This document shows, piece after piece, positions 1 to 6,437 of a stretch of DNA of 8,504 bases (position 1 is the first letter of the stretch; each line of letters starts with the position of its first letter). The notes below the pieces were generated by a model. That model was not told the DNA's origin. It worked only from the letters and a program-made list of their open reading frames with translations, and made no database searches. The stretch is from Gemmatimonadota bacterium (GTDB taxonomy: Bacteria > Gemmatimonadota > Gemmatimonadetes > Longimicrobiales > UBA6960): the NCBI GenBank assembly GCA_019347995.1, contig JAHWKH010000084.1:1-8504 (forward strand), written 5' to 3'. The position numbers and the translations under genes were made by a program.

Positions 1-240
1 CGCGCTCCCGAGCGGCTCGCTGAAGACGTCGGCCCCGGGGGTCTCGACCGCGCCCATCCCCAGCTCCTCGTCGTCCACCGCGAAGGTGCGGCCTGACCCG
101 TCCTCGAACCCGACGCGCAGCGGCTGCAAGGAGATGCGGGCGGTAGCCGCGGTGGTGGAGAGCGTGAGCTCCTCTTCGGATTCTTGCATGGAGACCTCGA
201 CGGGGTCCCAGTCCTCCCTGGCTATGGCCTCGGAGTCGTA
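1..240 (-). pseudogene. Glycoside hydrolase family 31 N-terminal fragment (partial)
   Basis: Read on the minus strand, in the frame whose codons begin at positions divisible by 3, this stretch gives a protein-like segment. Its landmarks are REDWDPVEV, then EESEEELTLST-like text, then VGFEDGSGRTFAVDDEELGMG and FSEPLGSA at the window edge. This resembles the N-terminal galactose-mutarotase-like domain of GH31 alpha-glucosidases, which precedes the catalytic barrel. Such enzymes hydrolyse alpha-linked glucosides. The catalytic domain would lie beyond base 1 and is not visible. Upstream of about base 240 the text stops looking like GH31 and becomes antisense to another fragment, so the natural start is missing. 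An internal ATG lies at 189-187, but conserved text continues upstream of it. The family call comes from recalled motif patterns only. Confidence 0.5.
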
Positions 241-241
241 G

Positions 242-372
242 CGCGGCGTCCTGCCCTCGGGGAACAGCGTCAGCGCCCGCAACCTCGTGCGGCTGGCCGC
301 CCTCACCGGCGAGGACCGCTACCGGCAGCACGCCCTCGAGACGCTCGAGCTCTTCGCCCCGGCGCTGGCACC
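242..372 (+). pseudogene. YyaL/DUF255 (thioredoxin-domain) protein internal fragment
   Basis: The plus frame directly after a TAG stop at 239-241 reads RGVLPSGNSVSARNLVRL, followed by AALTGEDRYRQHALETLELFAPALA. PSGNS followed by a leucine-rich helix, LTG-(D/E)-xxY and an Ala-rich helix is the pattern of the C-terminal helical (six-hairpin-like) part of YyaL/DUF255 proteins. Those carry an N-terminal thioredoxin-like domain. Only about 43 residues are present. There is no start, no N-terminal domain and no proper C-terminus. The frame runs directly into aldehyde dehydrogenase text. It is a fragment, not a functional gene; assignment to another alpha/alpha-barrel family is possible. Confidence 0.5.
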
Positions 373-387
373 GGGGGACGGCAACGA

Positions 388-625
388 GGTTCCCGGCCTC
401 CAGCTGCTGATCGACGGCACGTGGCGGCCGGCGGCCAGCGGGGAGACCTTCGAGGTGCGGTCGTCGATCGACGGCAACGTCATCGCCACCGCGGCCAAGG
501 CCTCGGCCGACGACGTGGAGGCCGCCATCGGCGCCGCACGGCGGAACCGGGACCACTTCCGCTCCCTGCCTGCCGCCGCCCGCCTGGAGATCTGCGCCGA
601 GGCGGCGGAGATCCTCGAGCAGCTC
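388..625 (+). pseudogene. Aldehyde dehydrogenase N-terminal fragment
   Basis: In the same plus frame as the preceding fragment, the text reads LQLLIDGTWRPAASGETFEV, then a variant of SPIDGxVIATAAKAS (here SSIDGNVIATAAKAS). ADDVEAAIGAARR, FRSLPAAARLEICAEAAEILEQ follow. This is the classic start of the NAD(P)-dependent aldehyde dehydrogenase superfamily: the IDGxW beta strand, the conserved D-G-x-V-I segment and the first long helices before the cofactor-binding core. A full enzyme has roughly 480-500 residues; only about 75 are present. The cofactor-binding fold and the catalytic Cys and Glu are absent. No ATG or GTG sits at the natural N-terminus. After about base 625 the plus frame loses all dehydrogenase character and is antisense to the barrel gene. 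It cannot encode a working enzyme as written. Confidence 0.75.
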
Positions 626-1222
626 GTAGCGCGCCTGTCCGACGAGGCGGAAGCGGTCCACCACAGGGTACTCGACGCCGGCGTGGACGTTGAAGCCGGC
701 GGTGATGGTATCCAGCAGGTCCTCGATGAAGGTGCCGGCGATGGCGTCTCCGCTGCCGTTGAGGAAGTGCACCGACGTGCCCAGCCCGGCGAAGGTGAGG
801 AGGCCGTAGCGCACGTCCCACACGACGTGGGCGTCCAGCCCCAGCGCCAGGTCGCTCCAGTCGATGGTGCCCAGGTCGACGTTCGGAGGCACCCCCGGCG
901 TCTCACGGTCGATGAGCGACGAGAGGCGGGCCTCCAGCTCGCTCACCTCCGTCGCCTCGAGGGTCGAGGACCACCAGGTGACGGTGGGCGTGAGGCGAAG
1001 GCCGGGCCCCAGGTAGCCGAGATCCATGCGCGCGCCCAGCGTCCACGTCGGCTCGATCCGGATCGGGGCCACCATGTGACCCCACTGGACCGCCACGCCA
1101 CGGAATCCGAGGTTTTCGTAGTCGTAGTCCGCCAGCTCCTGGGCCGCCGCCGAAGCCGGGCCCGCCAGCACCAGGAGCAGCGCCGCGAGCCCCGCCGGCC
1201 ATCGTCGCACGGACGATGTCAT
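608..1222 (-). CDS. Outer-membrane beta-barrel protein, C-terminus replaced
   Basis: The start is ATG at 1222-1220, with a strong GGAGG site six bases upstream. The first 27 residues form a Sec signal peptide: RR at 6-7, a hydrophobic core LAALLLVLAG, then an ASAAAQ cleavage region. The mature part (about 28-205) alternates hydrophobic and polar residues in short strands separated by acidic turns, for example WTLGARMDLGYLGPGLRLTP and VDRFRLVGQARYELLEDL. This is typical of small outer-membrane barrel proteins of unknown function, and the fold is predicted rather than proven. Recognisable text ends near residue 205 (base 608), where an aldehyde dehydrogenase fragment begins on the other strand; a last strand is probably missing. 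The minus frame stays open to base 2, but that extension of about 200 codons is antisense to other gene fragments and should not be counted as part of this protein. Confidence 0.65.
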
Positions 1223-1228
1223 CCCCTT

Positions 1229-1233
1229 CCTCC
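1229..1233 (-). promoter_or_regulatory. Shine-Dalgarno site of the barrel gene
   Basis: GGAGG on the minus strand, six bases before the ATG at 1222. It fixes the start of the outer-membrane protein, which otherwise has other possible starts in GC-rich open frames. Confidence 0.65.
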
Positions 1234-1253
1234 CCCTCGTGGATGTCGGATGG

Positions 1254-1273
1254 GGGGCGCCCGCAGGCACCCC
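1254..1273 (-). terminator. GC-rich hairpin after hemL
   Basis: On the minus strand, GGGGTGCC, a TGCG loop and GGCGCCCC form an eight-pair stem with one G-T wobble, starting 11 bases after the hemL stop. No T-tract follows, so it is not a textbook intrinsic terminator. It may pause or attenuate transcription between hemL and the barrel gene, or protect the 3' end of the upstream message. Confidence 0.4.
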
Positions 1274-1284
1274 GGTCTGTCGTC

Positions 1285-2568
1285 TCAGAGAACCGAGCAG
1301 GCGTCCCGCACGGCGTCCAGCGTGGCGTCGATCTCCGCGTCCCCGTGCACCGTGGACACGAATCCCGCCTCGAAGGGAGACGGTGCCAGGAAAACGCCGC
1401 GCTCCAGGCATGCGCGATGGAAGCGCGAGAACGCGTCGATGTCGGCCTCCTTCGCCTCCTCGAAGGAGCGCACCGGCCCCTCCCGGAAGAAGACGCCGAA
1501 CATGGAGCCCGAGGCCGAGCCCGATGCGGCCACGCCGGCGTCGCGGACCGCCGCCGCGATGCCCTCGGCCAGCCGGCGGGCCCTCGCCTCCAGGGCGCCG
1601 TACGGGTCGTGGGCCTCCAGCCACGCGAGCTGGGCGTTGCCCGCGGCCGTCGCCAGCGGGTTGCCGGACAGCGTGCCCGCCTGGTAGACCGGACCCGCGG
1701 GGGCCATGCGCTCCATGAGATCGCGGCGGCCCCCGAAGGCGCCCACGGGCAGGCCGGCGCCGATCACCTTCCCCAACGTGGTGAGGTCGGGCGTGACGCC
1801 GTAGCGCGCCTGCGCACCGCCCAGCGCCACCCGGAAGCCGGTCATGACCTCGTCGAAGACCAGCAGGGCGCCGTGGCGATGCGTGACGTCGCGCAGCCCC
1901 TCCAGGAATCCCGCGACCGGCTCGATGAGGCCGGCGTTGCCCACCACGGGCTCCAGGAAGACGGCGGCGATGGCGTCGCCCTTCCGCCGGAACACGTTCT
2001 CCACGGCCTCCAGGTCGTTGAAGGGCACCACCACGGTATCGGCCGCGGCGGCTTGCGGCACGCCGGGCGAGTTCGGCAGGCCCAGCGTCGCCACCCCGCT
2101 GCCCGCGGCCACCAGGAAGGGATCGGCGTGCCCGTGATAGCAGCCGGTGAACTTGACCAGCCCGTCGCGTCCGGTGGCGGCGCGCGCCAGCCGGAGGGCC
2201 GACATGGTGGCCTCCGTGCCGCTGCTCACCAGCCGCAGCATCTCGATGGAGGGCATCAGCCGCGCCACCCGCTCGGCCAGCTCCACCTCGGCGGCCGTGG
2301 GCGCGCCGTAGCTGGTGCCGCGCTCGAGCTGCCGGGCCAGCGCCTCGGTCACGGCGGGATGGGCGTGGCCCAGGATGAGGGGGCCCCACGACAGCACGTA
2401 GTCCAGGTAGCGGTTGCCGTCCGTGTCCCACAGGTACGGCCCCTCTCCCCGCTCCACGAAGAAGGGCGTGCCCCCCACGGAGCGGAACGATCGCACAGGC
2501 GAGTTCACGCCGCCGGGCATGACGTCCAGGGCCCGGGTCCACAGATCGGCTCCGACCGCCGTGCTCAC
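1285..2568 (-). CDS. hemL: Glutamate-1-semialdehyde 2,1-aminomutase
   Basis: HemL is a cytosolic PLP enzyme that converts glutamate-1-semialdehyde to 5-aminolevulinate, the last step of the C5 route to heme and other tetrapyrroles. The 427-residue length is normal for the family. Visible motifs in order are the N-terminal [17 protein letters not shown] at 116-120, the GCYHGH PLP-environment segment at 142-147, DEVMTGFR at 239-246, and [20 protein letters not shown] with the Schiff-base lysine at K267. GTLSGNP follows near 298-304. These separate HemL from ordinary class III aminotransferases. The GTG start overlaps the rimO stop in the sequence GTGA, and a GGAGG site lies eight bases upstream, so the two genes are probably translationally coupled. 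No hemA or other heme gene is in the window, so the pathway assignment rests on the enzyme alone. Confidence 0.96.
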   Translation of the reverse strand: MSTAVGADLWTRALDVMPGGVNSPVRSFRSVGGTPFFVERGEGPYLWDTDGNRYLDYVLSWGPLILGHAHPAVTEALARQLERGTSYGAPTAAEVELAERVARLMPSIEMLRLVSSGTEATMSALRLARAATGRDGLVKFTGCYHGHADPFLVAAGSGVATLGLPNSPGVPQAAAADTVVVPFNDLEAVENVFRRKGDAIAAVFLEPVVGNAGLIEPVAGFLEGLRDVTHRHGALLVFDEVMTGFRVALGGAQARYGVTPDLTTLGKVIGAGLPVGAFGGRRDLMERMAPAGPVYQAGTLSGNPLATAAGNAQLAWLEAHDPYGALEARARRLAEGIAAAVRDAGVAASGSASGSMFGVFFREGPVRSFEEAKEADIDAFSRFHRACLERGVFLAPSPFEAGFVSTVHGDAEIDATLDAVRDACSVL

Positions 2569-4079
2569 GCCACCACCCTCCCCACCAGGTCGTACTCCAG
2601 CGCGTCGACGATCTCCACGTCGACCATGGCACCGGGCGCCACGCCCGCCAGCGCACCGTCGGCGAGCAGATTCGTCACGCCGTCCACCTCCGGAGCCTGG
2701 CCCTCGGTGCGGCCCTGGGCGCCATGCTCGGGGTCGTCATCGACCAGGCGGTCGACCAGCACGGTGCGGACGCGCCCCACGTGGTCCAGGTTCCTGTCGA
2801 ACGAGATGCCGCGCTGCACGTCCATGAGCTCTTCCAGCCTCTCCTTGGCGAGGCTCGCCGGCACCGGGTCGGCCATGGACGCCGCCCGCGTGCCCTCCTC
2901 GGGAGAATAGGTGAAAGCCCCCACGCGGTCGAACGCCATCTCCTCGAGGAGGTCGAGGAGCTCCTGGAAGTCGTCGTCGGTCTCGCCCGGATGGCCGACG
3001 ATGACGGTGGTGCGGAGGGTGAGACCGGGCACGGCGTCGCGTAGCCAGCCCACCCGCTCGCGGATCGTGGCCCTGCGCTCGGGGCGGCGCATGGCCGCCA
3101 GCATGCGGTCGCTGCCGTGCTGGAGGGGTACGTCCAGGTAGGGCACGAGCCGCGGCCCCTCGCGGCGGGTCGAGCCCTCCGCCAGGAGCTCGACGAGCTC
3201 GTGCGTGAGGCCCGACGGGTACATGTAGAACAGCCGGTACCAGTCCACGTCGGTGCCGTCCAGCAGGGCGCGCAGCAGGTCGGGCAGCAGCGGGGCCGAT
3301 CGGTCCTTGCGGCGCAGGTCACGCCCGTACCACGTGGTGTCCTGGCTGACGATGTTCAGCTCCCGGACGCCCGCCTCCCCCAGGCCACGGGCCTCCCGCA
3401 CCAGCTCCTCCAGCGGCGCCGAGCGGTGCAGCCCCCGCATGAGGGGGATGGCGCAGAAGGAGCAGGTGTGGTCGCAGCCCTCGCTGATCTTCAGGAAGGA
3501 GCTGTGGGGCGTCTCGCTGGAGAGGATGCGCAGCGGCCGCTCCATGAGCGGCACGGCGTCCTCCGCCGGCAGGAGGTCACGGCGACGCAGCTCGGGCACC
3601 AGCGCCTGGAGATCGGTGAGCCCCATGAAGAGGTCCACCTCGGGGATCTCCCGCTGGAGATCGTCGCGGTAGCGCTGCACCATGCAGCCCACGGCCACCA
3701 CGGCGCGCACGCCGCCGCGCTCCTTGAGGGCGCAGGCCTCCAGGATGGTCCCGACCGACTGCTCCTTCGCCGCCTCGATGAAGCCGCACGTGTTCACGAT
3801 GACCACGTCGGCCCCCTCCACCTCGCTGGACACGCGGGCGCCGTGGCCCACGAGGGCGGCCATCATGCGCTCCGAGTCGACGGTGTTCTTGTCGCAGCCC
3901 AGCGTGACCAGGGCGATGCGCGGCCCCGACGCGGGACCGATGGGATCGATGTCGAGGCGCACGGCCCGGGCGTCGCGGCCCACCTCGGGCCGCACCGGAT
4001 CGGGGGCAACGGGGAAGACCGCGTGGGAGCGCGTCTCCGGGGCCGCCCCCAGGACGGGGAGGCTCCGGGAGACGGTCAT
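2565..4079 (-). CDS. rimO: Ribosomal protein S12 methylthiotransferase
   Basis: RimO is a radical-SAM enzyme with two iron-sulfur clusters that adds a methylthio group to the conserved aspartate of ribosomal protein S12. Counting from the alternative GTG at 4115, the N-terminal UPF0004 domain has [11 protein letters not shown] (C74), NTCGF (C110) and VGCM (C144), which bind one cluster. The radical-SAM motif [18 protein letters not shown] carries C214, C218 and C221. [11 protein letters not shown] and [10 protein letters not shown] follow, and a TRAM-like domain occupies about 440-516. LGCxKNxVDSE favours RimO over the tRNA enzyme MiaB. I prefer the ATG at 4079 (504 residues) because the GTG at 4115 lies inside a tandem repeat. 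Even so, a poorly conserved leader of about 50 residues precedes the first motif; typical members begin almost at that motif. No strong ribosome site is seen for either start. Downstream it overlaps hemL by four bases. Confidence 0.94.
   Translation of the reverse strand: MTVSRSLPVLGAAPETRSHAVFPVAPDPVRPEVGRDARAVRLDIDPIGPASGPRIALVTLGCDKNTVDSERMMAALVGHGARVSSEVEGADVVIVNTCGFIEAAKEQSVGTILEACALKERGGVRAVVAVGCMVQRYRDDLQREIPEVDLFMGLTDLQALVPELRRRDLLPAEDAVPLMERPLRILSSETPHSSFLKISEGCDHTCSFCAIPLMRGLHRSAPLEELVREARGLGEAGVRELNIVSQDTTWYGRDLRRKDRSAPLLPDLLRALLDGTDVDWYRLFYMYPSGLTHELVELLAEGSTRREGPRLVPYLDVPLQHGSDRMLAAMRRPERRATIRERVGWLRDAVPGLTLRTTVIVGHPGETDDDFQELLDLLEEMAFDRVGAFTYSPEEGTRAASMADPVPASLAKERLEELMDVQRGISFDRNLDHVGRVRTVLVDRLVDDDPEHGAQGRTEGQAPEVDGVTNLLADGALAGVAPGAMVDVEIVDALEYDLVGRVVA
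2577..2581 (-). promoter_or_regulatory. Shine-Dalgarno site of hemL inside rimO
   Basis: GGAGG within the last codons of rimO, eight bases before the GTG of hemL. It supports the GTG start and the four-base stop/start overlap. Confidence 0.6.
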
Positions 4080-4084
4080 CGGGT

Positions 4085-4135
4085 CACGTCCGCGCACCGC
4101 ACCACGTCCACGCACACCACGTCCGCGCGCCGCAC
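4085..4135. repeat. Three-copy tandem repeat between lolA and rimO
   Basis: On the plus strand three head-to-tail units occur: 4085-4102 (CACGTCCGCGCACCGCAC), 4103-4117 (CACGTCCACGCACAC) and 4118-4135. The first and third units are 18 bases long and differ at one position; the middle one is a shortened 15-base copy. The array fills most of the gap between the lolA stop and the ATG of rimO. All unit lengths are multiples of three, so unit gain or loss would keep any reading frame. Function unknown; slippage is a likely origin. Confidence 0.75.
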
Positions 4136-4140
4136 CACCC

Positions 4141-4797
4141 TCATCGCGCGATGACCTGGGCGCCTGCGGGAGGCGTGAACGCGAACGTGCCCCCGGCGAT
4201 GGAGGGGTTCAGCCGCACCCGGTCCAGCGTCACCCTGCGCACGGCGCCGTTCTGCTCCCGGATCTCGATCCTGCGCACCAGCCGGTCGTCGACGCCGATC
4301 CACAGGTCGGCGCCCCGGTACGACGCGTCGCCCCGGGGGACCACGCTGACCCGGTGGGTCTGCGCGCCTCCCACCGATTCACGCCCCACGTACGACGCCG
4401 TGTACTTCTCCCTCGGATTCTCCAGGAACTCGCGGTGGAAGTCGAAGCTCCGGCCCGCCTGCTCCAGGGAGGAGCGAAAGACCTGCTTGGGGTTCATGCT
4501 CGGGTAGTAGATCCAGAGGTGGGTGCCGTCGGCCACCACCAGGTCGCCCTCGGGATCCTCGAAGCGCATGGAGAAGAGGTCTGGCTGCCGCTGGCACAGC
4601 ACGCCGTGGCTCGTCTTCGTCTGCTTGAGCAGCGGGTTGTCCAGCGCCTGCGTGAAATCGGCGCACAGGGCCGTGGCCCCGGCGTAGCGGGCCGCGGCGG
4701 CCTCCAGCACGCCCAGGGGATCGGGTGACTGGGCGAGGGCCGGGCCGACCATGACGGCGGCGGCGGCCGCGGCGAGGGCGAAGGATCTGGTCTTCAT
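4141..4797 (-). CDS. lolA: Outer-membrane lipoprotein carrier protein LolA
   Basis: LolA is the periplasmic chaperone that takes lipoproteins from the LolCDE transporter and delivers them to the outer membrane. The 218-residue protein starts with a clear signal peptide (MKTR, a long alanine-rich core, cleavage after ALA at about residue 22). The mature part begins with a helix and ADFTQALDNPLL (46-57), then LFSMRFEDPEGDLVVADGTHLWIYYPSMNPKQV (about 74-106). That is the hallmark strand pair of the LolA half-barrel. The C-terminal strands include LWIGVDDRLVRRIEI and a final FTPPAGAQVI. Length and motifs fit the family. Two cysteines, C45 and C68, are present in the predicted periplasmic part. 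rimO follows after a short repeat-filled gap. Upstream lie about 600 bases without a recognisable gene, then an opposite-strand gene, so lolA probably has its own promoter here. No strong ribosome site is visible. Confidence 0.9.
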   Translation of the reverse strand: MKTRSFALAAAAAAVMVGPALAQSPDPLGVLEAAAARYAGATALCADFTQALDNPLLKQTKTSHGVLCQRQPDLFSMRFEDPEGDLVVADGTHLWIYYPSMNPKQVFRSSLEQAGRSFDFHREFLENPREKYTASYVGRESVGGAQTHRVSVVPRGDASYRGADLWIGVDDRLVRRIEIREQNGAVRRVTLDRVRLNPSIAGGTFAFTPPAGAQVIAR

Positions 4798-5393
4798 GAG
4801 GCTTCGGATTCGTCCGGTAGGGTCGGCTGCTCGACTCTCCGTGGTACACGCCGCGGAGGGGCGCCGTTCCTGAGAGCCGCCCAGGTTCGAGCACCGCGCG
4901 CGCCGACGATCACGGCATCGGAATCGGGCAGTACGCCCGTCTTCCCGACGAGGGCACGCGCACCGAGCGCGGGCGCATGGTGCCGCCTCGTCCTTTCCTC
5001 CACAGTCCGATCATGCCATGGCTCGGTCCCGGCACGGGCTCGATCCTCATCAGACGCCGGGCGGAGAATCGCTTCGGGCAGGTGCTTCGAGCAACACGGC
5101 TGGTCCGTCGAGGACGAACGGTCATGGGATGAACGGTCCTGGAGGAGGTCACGGTGAGATCTCCTGGCGCCTCCATCGGGAGCGCATCACGGCGGAGCCG
5201 CCCGCACGATCAACCCAGGTGACGATTCCGCATCGGCAGCTTCACCGGAGACGATTGTGGACTCGCCGCCGCCACGCGATGCGTAATCCGCGGAGCCACT
5301 TCCGAGCCGGAAGCGCGTGCGGATTTCTCGTCGCTATCCGGGGTCGATCCCGATGACGGCGCCCGGGCACCCTCGGATGCGGGATTCACACCC
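4798..5393. other. 600-bp intergenic region without a recognisable gene
   Basis: This gap separates the divergent starts of lolA (minus) and the AbiEi/DUF559 gene (plus) and must hold promoters for both. I see no convincing -35/-10 pair, tRNA or riboswitch. Small open frames exist on both strands, but their translations are Arg/Pro/Ser-rich, show no family resemblance, and have mixed third-position bases unlike the strongly GC-ending neighbours. One minus frame (5003-4794) ends in an ATGA overlap with the lolA start but otherwise looks non-coding. The region could be decayed DNA left by an insertion. Confidence 0.6.
5116..5138. repeat. Short direct repeat, possible operator
   Basis: GAACGGTC occurs at 5116-5123 and again at 5131-5138, starts 15 bases apart, flanked by the inverted pair AGGAC (5111) and GTCCT (5136-5140). 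It lies in the spacer upstream of the AbiEi-type gene, whose family includes DNA-binding autoregulators. The spacing could suit a protein-binding site, but such short repeats also arise by chance. Confidence 0.2.
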
Positions 5394-6299
5394 ATGAGGG
5401 ACGTGGATCGACGGATCGCGGTCCTGGCCGCCCGCCAGCAGGGCGTGGTCACGCGCGCGCAGCTCCTCGAAGCCGGGCTGCGGCCGGGTGCGGTAGATCG
5501 TCGCCTGAAGGCGGGCCAACTTCGGCGGCTGCATCGGGGCGTCTACCTCGTGGGCCCGCTCATGCCCGTGCGTGCAAGGGAGATGGCCGCGGTGCTGGCC
5601 TCCGGACCGGGGGCGGTGCTGAGCCATGCGAGCGCCGCGGCGCTCTGGGAGCTGCTTCCCGCCCGTGGCGATACCGTACGAGTGGATGTCACGGTACCGG
5701 CAGGTGACCGGGGTCGCAGGCCCGGAATCACGGTCCACCGCGTGGTCGCGCTCGAGGCGGACGAGCGGGCCGAGGTGAGCGGAATCCCGATCACCACCCC
5801 CGCCCGCACGGTAGTCGACCTCGCGGGCGTGCTCGGTACCCGGGAGGTGGAGCGGGCCGTCGCGCGTGGGGAGAGGACGGGCCTTTTGAATCTCGAGGCG
5901 CTGCCATCGCTACTCTCACGATATCGGGGGCGACCCGGAATGCCCGCGCTTCGGGCGCTGCTCGGTGACGAGCGGACGCCGGCGCTGACCCGGTCGGAGG
6001 CCGAGGAGAAGTTCCTCGCGCTGATCAGGCGGGCGCGTCTCCCGGCGCCGGAGGCGAACGTCGTGGTCGAAGGCCATGAGGTCGATTTCCTGTGGCGGTC
6101 CGAAGGGATCGCGGTCGAGGTCGATGGGTTCCGCTTCCACGCGTCACGGTCCATGTTCGAGAGGGACCGCCGAAGAGACGCGCGGCTCGCGGCCCGGGGC
6201 ATCAACGTCATCCGCCTGACCTGGCGCCAGATCATCGAGGAAGGCATCGCCACGGCCGTCCAGGTGGGACAATCCCTGGTGCAGGGCCGGCGCCCATGA
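5394..6299 (+). CDS. AbiEi-type antitoxin domain fused to DUF559 nuclease-like domain
   Basis: The 301-residue protein has two parts. Residues 1-55 form a winged-helix-like segment: QQGVVTRAQLLEAGL, then AVDRRLKAGQLRRLHRGVY, the pattern of the AbiEi antitoxin N-terminal domain. Residues 60-145 continue with the usual AbiEi-like SHASAAALWELLP and PITTPARTVVDLA. The C-terminal part (about 200-295) matches DUF559, a Vsr-like PD-(D/E)XK fold. It has SEAEEKF (E202, E204, E205), VDF with D231, VEVDG with E242 and D244, FH at 248-249, then ERDRRRDARLAARGINVIRLTW. The putative metal-binding acidic residues are therefore present. This domain pair is common in bacteria but its activity is poorly known. 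No AbiEii nucleotidyltransferase toxin lies beside it, so it is not a complete type IV toxin-antitoxin pair here. It is the only intact plus-strand gene; it contains some AT-ending codons (around 5881-5930), consistent with acquisition. The ATG start fits the domain boundary, but no clear ribosome site is seen. Confidence 0.85.
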   Translation: MRDVDRRIAVLAARQQGVVTRAQLLEAGLRPGAVDRRLKAGQLRRLHRGVYLVGPLMPVRAREMAAVLASGPGAVLSHASAAALWELLPARGDTVRVDVTVPAGDRGRRPGITVHRVVALEADERAEVSGIPITTPARTVVDLAGVLGTREVERAVARGERTGLLNLEALPSLLSRYRGRPGMPALRALLGDERTPALTRSEAEEKFLALIRRARLPAPEANVVVEGHEVDFLWRSEGIAVEVDGFRFHASRSMFERDRRRDARLAARGINVIRLTWRQIIEEGIATAVQVGQSLVQGRRP

Positions 6300-6300
6300 G

Positions 6301-6315
6301 GGCGGATGAACCGCC
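6301..6315 (+). terminator. Weak hairpin after the AbiEi/DUF559 gene
   Basis: GGCGG, an ATGAA loop and CCGCC form a five-pair stem beginning immediately after the stop codon. No T-tract follows. It is a possible 3'-end structure for the plus-strand gene, called with low confidence. Confidence 0.25.
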
Positions 6316-6413
6316 TCCCGATGGCAGGTGAAGCTCCTCACAGACGGCGGAAGCGGACGTGGGCCTGCTGTCCGATCTCCGGTGGCTGGTGAGGAAGCTC
6401 GATAGCGGCGAAG

Positions 6414-6428
6414 GCGCCCCGCGGGCGC
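6414..6428 (-). terminator. GC hairpin after the propeller lipoprotein gene
   Basis: GCGCCC and GGGCGC pair perfectly around a three-base loop, 9 bases past the minus-strand stop at 6438. It sits between two convergent genes, where a bidirectional stop signal would be useful. No T-tract is seen on either side. Confidence 0.3.
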
Positions 6429-6437
6429 GGCCCCTCC

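Noticed and set aside
242..625. A genuine in-frame YyaL-aldehyde dehydrogenase fusion
   Set aside because: Both pieces share a frame, but each is missing most of its fold, there is no start codon at the natural dehydrogenase N-terminus, and the dehydrogenase text stops abruptly at 625.
1216..2910. Long plus-strand open frame of 564 codons opposite hemL and rimO
   Set aside because: Its translation is Arg/His/Gly/Ala-rich with no family resemblance, and the opposite strand encodes clear hemL and rimO proteins. It is an antisense shadow caused by high GC.
3117..4154. Plus-strand open frame of 345 codons opposite rimO
   Set aside because: Antisense to conserved radical-SAM and UPF0004 motifs; low-complexity translation.
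4883..4896. GGTTCGAG motif resembling a tRNA T-loop
   Set aside because: No matching acceptor, D or anticodon stems could be found around it.
4794..5003. Small minus-strand frame of 69 codons ending in an ATGA overlap with lolA
   Set aside because: The overlap and a purine-rich stretch near the GTG are tempting, but the third codon positions are mixed, unlike neighbouring genes, and the product resembles nothing recognised.
6359..6437. Plus-strand start of a possible small protein (MGLLSDLRWLVRKLDSGEG)
   Set aside because: The opening looks protein-like, but the frame runs at once into sequence antisense to the propeller gene and has no clear ribosome site or homologue.
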